Positions 23,553-31,390 of a stretch of DNA of 64,000 nt are shown here, piece after piece. The DNA comes from Streptomyces sp. NBC_00376 (GTDB lineage Bacteria; Actinomycetota; Actinomycetes; Streptomycetales; Streptomycetaceae), in the NCBI RefSeq assembly GCF_036077095.1, contig NZ_CP107960.1, forward strand, positions 4,464,001 to 4,528,000, read 5' to 3'. The position numbers and the translations under genes were made by a program. How positions within the stretch are numbered: the stretch's first letter is position 1; each line of letters starts with the position of its first letter. The notes beneath the pieces were generated by a model. The model was not told the DNA's origin. It saw only the letters and a program-made list of their open reading frames with translations, and ran no database searches.

Positions 23553-24033
23553 CTGTACGAGATGGGCCCGCGCGAACGGCTTCGCGCGGGCCCATCGGCA
23601 TGTCCGGCTTCCGCCGCAGGGCGAGTTCGGCGAACACGGTCTTCCCGACGGTGCGCGGCTCGACGCCCCAGTGGTCCGCGATCCCCGCGACGATCAGGAG
23701 CCCCCGCCCGTAGCACTCGTCGTCCGCGGCCTCGCGCAGCCCGGGCAGCCGTTCGCCTCGCGGGTCACTGACCGCGATGCGCAGCGTGGCCGCGCTGAGC
23801 GTGAGGTGCACGCGGAAGAGCCGCCCCCGGATGGCGCCGTGCAGTAACGCGTTGGTCGCCAACTCGCTGACCAGCAAGGCCGCGTCGCCGGCCAGCCCCG
23901 GATACCCCCACTCTCGTACGAGACGCGCGGTACGGCGCCGGGAGAAGGAGACGCTGCGAGCGGTGGGGGCGAAGTCGAGCCGGTCCTCGCGGAGGACGGG
24001 TTCGGGTGTCGGAACCTCTTGAGCTGCGGTCAT
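23539..24033 (-). CDS. HATPase-type ATP-binding regulatory protein (anti-sigma/SpoIIAB-like) with a TTA codon
   Basis: A 164-residue HATPase_c_2 protein. LLVSELATNALLHG (about 55-68) is the N-box, and GRGLLIVAGIADHWGV the glycine-rich ATP lid region. Such proteins are often anti-sigma factors or partners of the XRE/DUF397 pairs found next to them in Streptomyces, as here. Codon 63 (23847-23845) is TTA, the Leu codon read only by bldA tRNA, so expression may be tied to development. The start is ATG 24033, with GAGAGG upstream. The last 14 bases overlap the convergent E2 gene, and the C-terminus encodes the E2 terminator. Confidence 0.82.
   Translation of the reverse strand: MTAAQEVPTPEPVLREDRLDFAPTARSVSFSRRRTARLVREWGYPGLAGDAALLVSELATNALLHGAIRGRLFRVHLTLSAATLRIAVSDPRGERLPGLREAADDECYGRGLLIVAGIADHWGVEPRTVGKTVFAELALRRKPDMPMGPREAVRAGPSRTATPR
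23562..23597 (+). terminator. 16-bp stem terminator of the bkd operon
   Basis: GATGGGCCCGCGCGAA (23562-23577) pairs perfectly with 23582-23597 around a CGGC loop. It starts ten bases after the E2 stop and lies inside the coding end of the convergent HATPase gene. Confidence 0.85.
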
Positions 24034-24174
24034 GGGCGCGTACCTCTCGGTGAGGTGGCGGTGGCGATGTCGCGCCTGCGGGCAGGGCGGTGCACTTCCG
24101 CCGGATTCGGCTCCGCTGTGCGAGCGGTGGAGCACCGACGGTAGCGGTGTGATCGCGTGTGCAGCAATAAGTTT

Positions 24175-24194
24175 GGGCAGAAAGTTCTCTGCCC
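24175..24194. promoter_or_regulatory. Inverted repeat between the HATPase and XRE genes
   Basis: GGGCAGA (24175-24181) and TCTGCCC (24188-24194) flank a six-base spacer in the divergent promoter region. This is a natural position for an operator of the XRE regulator. Confidence 0.4.
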
Positions 24195-24253
24195 TAGTTG
24201 GTGTTCGAGGAGAATGAGTCCGAGACTTGGGCGACTCGGCGGAGGGATGCGAC

Positions 24254-25135
24254 GTGGCAGGTAACAGCCCTGATCGGGGCCGGACGGTTTCGACTGTGCT
24301 CGGGCGCCGTCTCGGCGGGGAGTTGCTGCGCATGCGCGAGGGGCGCTCCCTGCGGCAATCGCACGCTGCGGAGGCGCTGACGGCATCGGTGGCCAAGGTC
24401 GCGAAGATCGAGCGGGGCCTCGTACCGATACGGGATCCCGACATCAGGGCCCTGTGCCACCTGTACGGCGAGGTCGACGCCGATTTCATCGACAGGTTGC
24501 TGGCACTCGCCAAGACCGACCGCGAACGTCGCAAGGCAAGTGGTTGGTGGAATCAGTACCCGGGACTCCAGTCCATGGCCGAGTACGTGGCGCTGGAGGA
24601 CATTGCCACCAGTCTTCGCACCTGGCAAGTCGCCATCGTGCCTGGACTGTTGCAGACCCCGGACTACGCCAGAGCGCTCGCCGTGGGAAACGGGTCCTGG
24701 GAGGACCCCGACGAGATCGAACCCTTCGTCGAGTCCAGGATGGCGCGGCAGGCGCGGTTGAGTGGCGACCGCCCGCTTGAGCTGCGGGTGGTGGTGCACG
24801 AAGGCGCCCTGCGTCAGCTGGTGGGCGGACGCGAGGTGATGAGGGAACAGCTCGGCAGGCTGCTGGACGTGGCGCGGCAGCCGAACGTGAAGCTTCAGGT
24901 GATGCCGTACATCGCCGGTGCTCACCCCGGCATGACAAGCGCCTTCACCATCGTGTCCTTCGCTGAACCGGGGGCGCTCGATGTGGTTCACATGGATACG
25001 ACCTCGACCACTCTCTGGCTGGAGAGCGATACTGATGCCGAGCGCCACAGCAGCCTTTTCGACCGCATCTCGCGTCTGGGGCTTGCGCAGCACACCTCGG
25101 TCAGACTCATCAACACCATCCTCAGGGAGCTGTGA
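24254..25135 (+). CDS. XRE-type helix-turn-helix regulator with DUF5753 (Scr1/WhiJ-like)
   Basis: A 293-residue regulator of the large Streptomyces family that includes WhiJ. The N-terminal HTH is LGGELLRMREGRSLRQSHAAEAL with VAKVAKIERG (about 15-60). The remainder is DUF5753, with the typical ASGWWNQYPGLQSMAEYVALED and VPGLLQTPDYARAL. I chose GTG 24254, with GGCGGAGGG seven bases upstream, rather than ATG 24227, because family members begin at this point. It overlaps the DUF397 gene by four bases and is divergent from the HATPase gene; such triads are developmental or antibiotic-control modules in Streptomyces. Its partner is expected to be the DUF397 protein; targets are unknown. Confidence 0.88.
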   Translation: MAGNSPDRGRTVSTVLGRRLGGELLRMREGRSLRQSHAAEALTASVAKVAKIERGLVPIRDPDIRALCHLYGEVDADFIDRLLALAKTDRERRKASGWWNQYPGLQSMAEYVALEDIATSLRTWQVAIVPGLLQTPDYARALAVGNGSWEDPDEIEPFVESRMARQARLSGDRPLELRVVVHEGALRQLVGGREVMREQLGRLLDVARQPNVKLQVMPYIAGAHPGMTSAFTIVSFAEPGALDVVHMDTTSTTLWLESDTDAERHSSLFDRISRLGLAQHTSVRLINTILREL

Positions 25136-25329
25136 ACCGCGTGCCCGGGTACGAGTTCGTCAAGTCCAGCTACAGCGGCGGCAACGCGGGCCAGGAGTGT
25201 GTCGAAGTGGCCCGCAACATCGCTCGTACCGTCGCCGTCCGCGACTCCAAGCGGCCCGACGGCCCGCTTCTCGTCCTCGCTCCCGCCGCGTGGGACAGCT
25301 TCACGGCGGGCCTGCGTCGGCAACCGTAG
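25132..25329 (+). CDS. DUF397 small protein, partner of the XRE regulator
   Basis: A 65-residue DUF397 protein. The core FVKSSYSGGNAGQECVEVARN and VAVRDSKRPDGPLLVLAPAAWDSF is the full family pattern. It starts with GTG overlapping the XRE stop (GTGA), so the two are translationally coupled. DUF397 proteins are thought to modulate the DNA binding of their cognate XRE protein and have been likened to antitoxins. A decayed second copy of the same motif follows at about 25357. Confidence 0.88.
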   Translation: MNRVPGYEFVKSSYSGGNAGQECVEVARNIARTVAVRDSKRPDGPLLVLAPAAWDSFTAGLRRQP

Positions 25330-25356
25330 GCGCGGCGGTGGAACGGCGAGGGCGAG

Positions 25357-25404
25357 GAGGGTGCCTGCAATATCCCCCGCGCCGTCGCCGTCCGTGACTT
25401 CGAG
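25357..25404 (+). pseudogene. Remnant of a second DUF397 gene
   Basis: In frame from 25357 the codons read EGACNIPRAVAVRDFE, which aligns with the conserved ECVEVARNI..TVAVRDSK of DUF397. There is no start codon nearby and the C-terminal WDSF region is absent. It looks like the leftover of a tandem duplication of the DUF397 gene just upstream. Confidence 0.55.
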
Positions 25405-25408
25405 CTGT

Positions 25409-25801
25409 CTATTCCACCCACACTGCCGTGTTCTGGCAGGCGTGCAGCAGCCACCTTCCGTCATCCTGCTTCGTCATGACGTAGAGCGGAGCGCCTTCCG
25501 TTTCGCCCTCCGGTGAGTGGTAGACCTGCCGGACCTTGACGGCCGCCACGTCGGGCCGCAGGAATTGCGTGTGCACTGCCTCGTAGGTGATCTCACCCTC
25601 CCAGTTGGCCGCGGGCAGCACGGTGCGGGTGAACTCGGCGATCGCGTCGAAGCCGATCAGGACCTTGCCGTGGCCGGTCGTCCAGAGTGCGTCGGGGTGG
25701 AAGAGTGCGAGGAAGCCCTCGACGTCCTTGGCACGCTGAGCGCGTTCGACGGTGGCGACGACCTGTTCGATGGCTTTGATGTCTGCGGTTTCGGTGTTCA
25801 T
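25409..25801 (-). CDS. SnoaL/NTF2-like protein (SgcJ/EcaC family)
   Basis: A 130-residue NTF2-fold protein. MNTETADIKAIEQVVATVERAQRAKDVEGFLALFHPDALWTTG is the usual opening of the SgcJ/EcaC group, followed by the strands ITYEAVHTQFLRPDVAAVKVRQVYH and a final RWLLHACQNTAVW. These small proteins form open cone-shaped pockets and include cyclases, hydrolases and uncharacterised stress proteins; the substrate here is unknown. I chose ATG 25801 rather than 25810. It is convergent with the DUF397 region, without an obvious operon partner. Confidence 0.72.
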   Translation of the reverse strand: MNTETADIKAIEQVVATVERAQRAKDVEGFLALFHPDALWTTGHGKVLIGFDAIAEFTRTVLPAANWEGEITYEAVHTQFLRPDVAAVKVRQVYHSPEGETEGAPLYVMTKQDDGRWLLHACQNTAVWVE

Positions 25802-25973
25802 GCAGATCACTCTGGGATCTCAAGCGGACTTGAGGTCAAGGCCGGCCGCGGGATCGCCCCAGAACCTCATCAGCGCGGTACGGCGGCCCCTCTCTCGCCC
25901 TGGGTCCAGCCTCTTGTCAGACACCGTTGTTACGTTGACGCGAGGATCTCGCTTCGACCTCTGGAGAGGGCGC

Positions 25974-26570
25974 ATGTACGACGAACGGCTCGCAGGGTTT
26001 TCCCGGGAGCGGCTGGACGGCCGTCCGATACCCGACGATCTGCGCGTGCTGCTGGTGGCGCAGTGGGAAGGCCGCACCGACTTCACTCACCTTCTCGACC
26101 TCGACTTCTTCGAGGCGGGAGAGGTCCACCCGCTCCTGGACACCAGTTATCTGAGCGAAAAGGAACTCGCGGACCCGGAGATGCAGGCCGTCAACGCCGC
26201 AGCCGCGGAGATGGCCAAGTACGTCAAGCTCGTGGCGAAGGGCGGAAAGGGGTGGATCGGCTACTGGCTGCACCCCGACGAACCCACGGATCGTGCCTGG
26301 CACCTCATGGAGCTGGACACCGAGTTCACCTTCTGGGGCCTGGTCGGCCGCACCCTGACCGAGGGGGTCGCCGCCGAGCGGGCAAGCTACCAGGACGAGC
26401 CCGACGAGCGAATCGCGTTCACGCAACTGGCCGCCGAACTCGCCGAGCTCGGCCTGCCGCTGAGCACCCGGGACTACGGCGCCCTCGCTGACACCGAGTA
26501 CACGGTGAACCCGGAGAAACTCATGGAGGAGCTGATCGAAGCCGAACGCGAGAAGCGCGGTCTTCGCTGA
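25974..26570 (+). CDS. Conserved hypothetical protein, unknown function
   Basis: A 198-residue soluble acidic protein that I do not recognise. GGAGAGGG precedes ATG 25974 with good spacing. The sequence has no signal peptide or membrane helix. It is Glu/Leu-rich, with a central KGWIGYWLHPDEPTDRAWHLMELDTEFTFWGL containing several aromatic residues and a C-terminal charged helix (KLMEELIEAEREKRG). The pattern is loosely like SMI1/KNR4-type immunity proteins, but I cannot support that assignment. It stands alone between a SnoaL-like and a VOC gene. Confidence 0.65.
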   Translation: MYDERLAGFSRERLDGRPIPDDLRVLLVAQWEGRTDFTHLLDLDFFEAGEVHPLLDTSYLSEKELADPEMQAVNAAAAEMAKYVKLVAKGGKGWIGYWLHPDEPTDRAWHLMELDTEFTFWGLVGRTLTEGVAAERASYQDEPDERIAFTQLAAELAELGLPLSTRDYGALADTEYTVNPEKLMEELIEAEREKRGLR

Positions 26571-26653
26571 GCGGGGAGACGCCGTCAGCGTCTGGAACGG
26601 CGCTTGGAATCCCGGGCTCAAAAAAGGGGAACTGGCGTGCGTAGGACCGCTGT

Positions 26654-26659
26654 TAGGGT
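26654..26659 (+). promoter_or_regulatory. Probable -10 box (TAGGGT) of the VOC gene
   Basis: TAGGGT ends six bases before the ATG at 26666, too close for a ribosome-binding site, so the mRNA is probably leaderless. Confidence 0.4.
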
Positions 26660-26665
26660 GGCCGA

Positions 26666-27100
26666 ATGGCATCGGTGAGGAAGATCCAGATCACTTTCGA
26701 CTGTGCGGACCCCGAGCGTGTCGCCCGTTTCTGGTGCGAGGTGCTGGGGTACGTCGCACCTCCGCCGCCGGAGGGGTTCGACTCCTGGGACGCCTACAAC
26801 GGCTCACTGCCGCCCGAGGAGCGGGGTGCGTGGTTCGCCTGCTCCGATCCCACGGGCGAGGGCCCGCGCCTGTACTTCCAGCGCGTTCCCGAAGGGAAGG
26901 TCGCCAAGAACCGGGTGCACGTCGACGTGCGGGCCGGTACCGGGCTCGTGGGTGCGGAGCGGCTGGCCGTGCTGGAGGCCGAACGCGATCGGCTGGTGGC
27001 GCTCGGCGCGGTGTGCACGCAGGTGCTGTATGCCGACGAGGACAACGAGTCGTGCATCAACATGCAGGACGTCGAGGGCAACGAGTTCTGTCTCGACTGA
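26666..27100 (+). CDS. VOC-superfamily (glyoxalase-like) protein
   Basis: A 144-residue protein of the vicinal oxygen chelate superfamily, single module. It opens with IQITFDCADPERVARFWCEVLGY and ends NMQDVEGNEFCLD, where the final Glu is the usual metal ligand of this fold; NRVHVDVRAG holds a second ligand-like His. In Streptomyces such proteins are often of unknown function, with some in antibiotic binding or dioxygenase roles. The gene is monocistronic with a strong terminator after it. Confidence 0.8.
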   Translation: MASVRKIQITFDCADPERVARFWCEVLGYVAPPPPEGFDSWDAYNGSLPPEERGAWFACSDPTGEGPRLYFQRVPEGKVAKNRVHVDVRAGTGLVGAERLAVLEAERDRLVALGAVCTQVLYADEDNESCINMQDVEGNEFCLD

Positions 27101-27118
27101 GCACCCTCCGGTACGGCG

Positions 27119-27150
27119 AGAGGGGGCCGCATGGCGCGGGCCCCCTCTTT
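27119..27150. terminator. Bidirectional terminator between VOC and carboxypeptidase genes
   Basis: AGAGGGGGCC (27119-27128) pairs with GGCCCCCTCT (27139-27148) and a short T-run follows on the plus strand. The two flanking genes converge here. Confidence 0.85.
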
Positions 27151-27168
27151 GCGTGCTTGCCTGGCGGG

Positions 27169-28068
27169 CTACTTCTTGAAGGAGTAGTCCATGATCTTCT
27201 TCATGTCCGCCGAGCGGTTGGTCGCGTTGGTGGAGGCGAGCACCGTGCCGACGATCGTCTTGCTGCCGCGGGTCGCGGCGAAGACCAGGCAGTACTTGGC
27301 CGTCGGGCCGGAGCCGGTCTTGATGCCGATGGCGCCGCTGTAGCTGCTGAGCATGGTGTTGGTGTTGGACCACGACATGTACCGGTAGCCGCCGGACTTC
27401 GTGGTGACCTTCTGCTTGGTCGACTTGGTCTTGACGACGGTGCGGAAGGTGGAGCTCTTCATGGCGCTGCTGGCGAGCTTGGTCAGGTCGCGCGGCGTCG
27501 AGTAGTTGGAGCCGTTCCCTATGCCGTCGAACGAGTCGAAGTGGGTGTTCTTCAACCCGAGGGCCTTGGCCTGGGCGTTCATCTTGCCGACGAACGACTT
27601 CACGCGGGCCGCGCGGGTGGTGCCGGAGCCGAACTTGTCGGCCAGCGCGTAGGCGGCGTCGCAGCCGGACGGCAGCATCAGGCCGTACAGCAGCTGGCGG
27701 ACGGTGACCTTGTCGCCCACGATGAGGCGGGCCGAGGAGGCGCCCTTGGAGACGATGTAGTCGCTGTACGCCTTCTGGATCGTGACCTTGGAATCCAGGT
27801 TCAGGTTCTTCTGCGACAGCACCACCTTGGCCGTCATGATCTTGGTGGTGGAGCCGGTGGAACGGCGCGTGTCCGCGGCCTTGGCGAACAGGGACTTCGC
27901 CGTGCCGTTGTTCATCGTGTAACCGCCCGCGGCGGTGATCTTGGGGTTGGGCAGCGTGGCGGCCTGCGCGGTGGAGGCGAACGCGCTGCCCGCGATGACG
28001 GCGCCTGCCGTCAGCGCCACGGTGGCAGTGGCGGTGGCGCGTCTTATGCCCTTAATGCCGATTTTCAA
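27169..28068 (-). CDS. D-alanyl-D-alanine carboxypeptidase, S11 (penicillin-binding protein) family
   Basis: A 299-residue secreted DD-carboxypeptidase that trims peptidoglycan stem peptides. A signal peptide (about residues 1-37) ends after STAQAA. Active-site motifs: SxxK as STTK (S73, K76), the second motif in LMLPSGCDAAYAL (SGC where SxN is usual), and KTG in GIKTGSGPTAKY. The repeated Lys/Ser/Thr in the C-terminal half (TKSTKQKVTTKSGG) suggests a lysine-rich surface. There is no C-terminal membrane anchor. The gene starts about 200 bases from the divergent GntR gene. Confidence 0.88.
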   Translation of the reverse strand: MKIGIKGIRRATATATVALTAGAVIAGSAFASTAQAATLPNPKITAAGGYTMNNGTAKSLFAKAADTRRSTGSTTKIMTAKVVLSQKNLNLDSKVTIQKAYSDYIVSKGASSARLIVGDKVTVRQLLYGLMLPSGCDAAYALADKFGSGTTRAARVKSFVGKMNAQAKALGLKNTHFDSFDGIGNGSNYSTPRDLTKLASSAMKSSTFRTVVKTKSTKQKVTTKSGGYRYMSWSNTNTMLSSYSGAIGIKTGSGPTAKYCLVFAATRGSKTIVGTVLASTNATNRSADMKKIMDYSFKK

Positions 28069-28254
28069 CGTGAATGCTCCAAATGCCCCTGGAATGCGGC
28101 CACATGAAGGTGCCGCTCGGTGGTGAGACTAATGAGAGCGGGGGATGGATGTACTGATTCCTGGGGCAATTTCGGGGCTACGGGTGATTCCGGCCAGGGG
28201 GTGGGGGCGGGGTGGTGCCGGTGAGCGTCCGTCCGTATCGCGGACTCGTTTCCC

Positions 28255-28286
28255 ATGCACACATCTTGTATCTATGCTGTGTGCAT
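28255..28286 (+). promoter_or_regulatory. Operator candidate with -10 box over the gntR start
   Basis: ATGCACACA (28255-28263) and TGTGTGCAT (28278-28286) are perfect inverted arms around a 14-base spacer. The spacer includes TATGCT (28273-28278), a -10 box ending six bases before the ATG at 28285. The start codon lies in the right arm, so binding there would block transcription. Confidence 0.55.
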
Positions 28287-28992
28287 GCCTGCCGCACCCC
28301 CAGCCGTGAAGCCTGTCGCGAAGTCGTCCGTGAAGTCCGCTGCGAAGTCGGCTGTGAAGCAGCCGCCCGCCGCCGAGCGCGTGTACGCCCACATCAAGGA
28401 GGCGGTCCTGGACCGCCGTTACGAGGGCGGCACGCTCCTGACCGAAGGCGATCTCGCAGAGGCCGTCGGGGTCTCCCGTACGCCTGTGCGCGAGGCGCTG
28501 CTGCGGCTGGAGGTCGAGGGGCTGATCAAGCTGTATCCGAAGAAGGGCGCCCTCGTGCTCGCCGTCTCCGCGCAGGAGATCGCCGATGTGGTGGAGACCC
28601 GGCTGCTGGTCGAGGAGTTCGCGGCCCGCAAGGCCGTGCCCGCCTCCGCGCAGCTGATCGGCCGGCTCGAAGAACTCCTGGAGGAGCAGCGGCAGCTGGC
28701 CGAGGCCGGGGACCTGGCGGCGGTGTCCGTGAAGGACCGCTGCTTTCACGCCGAGATCGTGCGCAACGCGGGAAACGAAATCCTCTCGCGCCTCTACGAC
28801 CAGCTGCGCGACCGGCAGTTGCGGATGGGCGTCGCCGTGATGGAGGCGCACCCGGGGAGGATCGCCGCCAACATCACCGAGCACGGTGAGCTGCTGGAGG
28901 CGATCAGGGCCGGGGACGCGGACGGTGCCGCGCAGGTCGTGCGGCGCCATGTCGGCCGGGTCAAGGTGCTGGTCAGGGGTGAGGACCGGTGA
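28285..28992 (+). CDS. GntR-family regulator with FCD ligand-binding domain
   Basis: A 235-residue regulator. An N-terminal Ala/Lys/Val-rich tail (KPVAKSSVKSAAKSAVK) precedes the winged helix (RVYAHIKEAVLDRRYEGG, then GVSRTPVREALLRLEVEGL). The C-terminal FCD domain follows (ADVVETRLLVEEFAARKA and the His ligands in CFHAEIVRNAGNE and ITEHGELLEAIRAG). FCD proteins usually bind metal-bound organic acids. I chose ATG 28285, because a -10 box lies just upstream; an upstream ATG at 28255 is part of the operator. It overlaps the MFS gene by four bases, so it probably controls that transporter and itself. Confidence 0.86.
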   Translation: MPAAPPAVKPVAKSSVKSAAKSAVKQPPAAERVYAHIKEAVLDRRYEGGTLLTEGDLAEAVGVSRTPVREALLRLEVEGLIKLYPKKGALVLAVSAQEIADVVETRLLVEEFAARKAVPASAQLIGRLEELLEEQRQLAEAGDLAAVSVKDRCFHAEIVRNAGNEILSRLYDQLRDRQLRMGVAVMEAHPGRIAANITEHGELLEAIRAGDADGAAQVVRRHVGRVKVLVRGEDR

Positions 28993-30299
28993 GTTCTGCC
29001 GCCGCTCCCACCCTGTCCCTGCCCGGCGATCCACCCGGCGGCCGGCGTGCCGCGTGGGTCTGGGGCATCGGTGTCGCCGTCTACTTCGTCGCCATCATCT
29101 TCCGTACCAGCCTGGGCGTCGCCGGGCTCGACGCCGCCGACCGGTTCGACGTCAACGCCTCCGCGCTCTCCACGTTCTCCATCCTTCAGCTGCTCATCTA
29201 CGCGGGCATGCAGATACCCGTCGGCCTGATGGTCGACCGGCTCGGCACCAAGAAGGTCCTCACCCTCGGGGCCGTCCTGTTCACCCTCGGACAGCTCGGC
29301 TTCGCGCTCTCCCCCTCGTACGGCATGGCGCTGGCGTCCCGGGCGCTGCTCGGCTGCGGCGACGCGATGACGTTCATCAGCGTGCTGCGGCTCGGCGCCC
29401 GCTGGTTCCCGGCCCGGCGCGGTCCGCTGATCGGTCAGGTCGCCGCGCTCTTCGGGATGGCGGGCAACCTCGTCTCGACGCTCTTCATCGCGCGGGCCCT
29501 GCACGGATTCGGCTGGACGACCACGTTCGTCGGCAGCTCCGTCGCCGGGGTCGTCGTCCTCGTCCTGCTGCTGCTGTTCCTGAAGGACCACCCCGAGGGC
29601 CATGAGCCGCCGCCCGTGGAGCACGCGGGCGCCGCCTATGTGCGCAAGCAGATCGCCGCCTCCTGGAGGGAGCCCGGCACCCGGCTCGGTATGTGGGTGC
29701 ACTTCACCACGCAGTTCCCGGCCATGGTGTTCCTGCTCCTGTGGGGGCTGCCGTTCCTGGTGGAGGCGCAGGGGCTCAGCCGGTCCACCGCCGGTGAGCT
29801 GCTCACCCTGGTGGTGCTCTCCAACATGGCGTTCGGGATGGTCTACGGGCAGATCATCGCCCGCCACCACGCGGCCCGCGCCCCGCTGGCCCTCGGCACG
29901 GTCGCGATGACGGCGCTGCTCTGGGCGTCGGCCATCTTCTACCCGGGCGACCACGCCCCGATGTGGCTGCTGATCGTGCTGTGCGTGGTGCTCGGTGCGT
30001 GCGGTCCGGCCTCGATGATCGGCTTCGACTTCGCCCGCCCGGCCAACCCGCCGGAGCGCCAGGGCACCGCCTCGGGCATCGTCAACATGGGTGGCTTCAT
30101 CGCCTCGATGACCACGCTGTTCGCCGTCGGTGTGCTGCTGGACGCCACCGGCGACAACTACCGGATCGCGTTCGCCTCGGTCTTCGTGCTGGAGGCGCTC
30201 GGCGTCGTACAGATCCTGCGGCTGTACTCCAGGGCCACGCACCGCGAGCGGGACCACCACGTGGTCAGTCGGGTGGAGGCCGTGCACGTCCCCGTGTGA
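28989..30299 (+). CDS. MFS transporter
   Basis: A 436-residue major facilitator with about twelve membrane helices, starting with AAWVWGIGVAVYFVAIIFRTSLGV. The loop 2-3 signature is MVDRLGTKKVLTLGAV (about 77-92), and a similar FARPANPPERQGTASGIVNMGG lies in the second half. The central cytoplasmic loop (about 200-225) separates two six-helix bundles. Translationally coupled to the GntR/FCD gene (GTGA overlap), so it probably moves the ligand or a related organic acid. The substrate cannot be told from sequence. Confidence 0.85.
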   Translation: MSSAAAPTLSLPGDPPGGRRAAWVWGIGVAVYFVAIIFRTSLGVAGLDAADRFDVNASALSTFSILQLLIYAGMQIPVGLMVDRLGTKKVLTLGAVLFTLGQLGFALSPSYGMALASRALLGCGDAMTFISVLRLGARWFPARRGPLIGQVAALFGMAGNLVSTLFIARALHGFGWTTTFVGSSVAGVVVLVLLLLFLKDHPEGHEPPPVEHAGAAYVRKQIAASWREPGTRLGMWVHFTTQFPAMVFLLLWGLPFLVEAQGLSRSTAGELLTLVVLSNMAFGMVYGQIIARHHAARAPLALGTVAMTALLWASAIFYPGDHAPMWLLIVLCVVLGACGPASMIGFDFARPANPPERQGTASGIVNMGGFIASMTTLFAVGVLLDATGDNYRIAFASVFVLEALGVVQILRLYSRATHRERDHHVVSRVEAVHVPV

Positions 30300-30315
30300 C
30301 CGCTGACCGCGCCGG

Positions 30316-30358
30316 ACCGGCGGCGCGCCCGTCCTCACCTGCGACGGGCGCCGCCGGT
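30316..30358. terminator. Bidirectional terminator between MFS and mycothiol-dependent enzyme genes
   Basis: ACCGGCGGCGCGCCCGTC (30316-30333) pairs with GACGGGCGCCGCCGGT (30343-30358), leaving a two-base bulge. The flanking genes converge. Confidence 0.75.
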
Positions 30359-30373
30359 CATGGCGTCACGCGG

Positions 30374-31198
30374 TCACGGCGTCACGGCGAAGTTCTGCAG
30401 GATCGCCGTCGCCAACTCCTGGTCGCCCTCGACCTTGATCTGCTCGGCGACCGCGGCCGCGCGCACCCGCCCGCAGGCGAGGCGGTAGTACGTCTCCCAG
30501 TCCATCGCCAGCGTCACCACGGGCCCGAGCGACGGCGAACCGTCCACCGAACCCCGGCCCTCCGCGTCGACCCTGACGGTGCGCAGGAACTCCAGCGGCC
30601 CGTGCACATCGAGCACGACCGCCGAATTCGCCGGCGCTCCCGCGTCCTTCGCGACCACCTTCGGCAGCGCCTCCAGCAGCGTGTCCCGGACGACGCTCGC
30701 GCCGGGGGAGTCCAGATTGCCGGGCCGGCCGAGCGTCGCGCGCAGGTCCTGCTCGTGCACCCAGACGTCGAAGACGCGCATCCGCAGCGCCAGTTCGAGG
30801 GTCTGCTCGGCGCCGAGCGGCGCGCGGACCATGGTCTCGGGGTCACGTGTCTCGTTGCGCAGCTGACGCGCCCGGCGGATGATCGTGTACTCCAGCTCGG
30901 AGGTCATCTCCGGCGCGGTGTGGTGCCGCCGCACATCGACCTGCATCTCCATGTAGCGGGCGAAGTCGCTCTGTACGTGGTAGAGGTCGCGGGGCAGGGA
31001 GTGGATCGGGCGCGGGTCGCCGAGCTGCTCGCACTCCATGCCGATGACGTGCGAGACGATGTCACGCACCGACCAGGCGGGGCACGGCGTACGGCGGTTC
31101 CACTCTCCCTCGGCGAGCGGCTTCACCAGCTCGGCTATCGACTCGATGGAGTGGGTCCAGGCATCGGCGTAGGTCTGGAGGCTGGGATGGACGGTCAC
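30374..31198 (-). CDS. Maleylpyruvate isomerase-family, mycothiol-dependent enzyme
   Basis: A 274-residue DinB-fold protein. The N-terminal metal-binding module is recognised by GEWNRRTPCPAWSVRDIVSHVIGMECEQL (about 31-59), in which a conserved His coordinates metal; a second His lies in VFDVWVHEQDLRATL. The C-terminal part (about 190-274) is an SCP2-like domain (YYRLACGRV, VEGDQELATAILQNFAVTP). Family members use mycothiol as cofactor, for example maleylpyruvate isomerase, but most paralogues have unknown substrates. The start is GTG 31198. The gene stands alone, with a terminator at its 3' end. Confidence 0.82.
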   Translation of the reverse strand: MTVHPSLQTYADAWTHSIESIAELVKPLAEGEWNRRTPCPAWSVRDIVSHVIGMECEQLGDPRPIHSLPRDLYHVQSDFARYMEMQVDVRRHHTAPEMTSELEYTIIRRARQLRNETRDPETMVRAPLGAEQTLELALRMRVFDVWVHEQDLRATLGRPGNLDSPGASVVRDTLLEALPKVVAKDAGAPANSAVVLDVHGPLEFLRTVRVDAEGRGSVDGSPSLGPVVTLAMDWETYYRLACGRVRAAAVAEQIKVEGDQELATAILQNFAVTP

Positions 31199-31390
31199 GG
31201 GACCCCTCGTGCGGTTCTGCGGTGCATGGGCTGGAGAAGCTGGGCGGCGGGCGCGGGCGGCGGTCTGCGGGCGGCGGTCTGCGTGGGAGGTTCGATCGCT
31301 AAGTTACGCTGCGAGCAGGCACCCCGGCAGTGCTTTCGTGTGACGATCGTAGGCCCGTGTTGACGGCTCTAATGCCAGGACGGTGGTAGT

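Noticed and set aside
30250..30850. CACGTG motifs as parS sites
   Set aside because: They lie in coding sequence and lack the flanking GTTT/AAAC bases.
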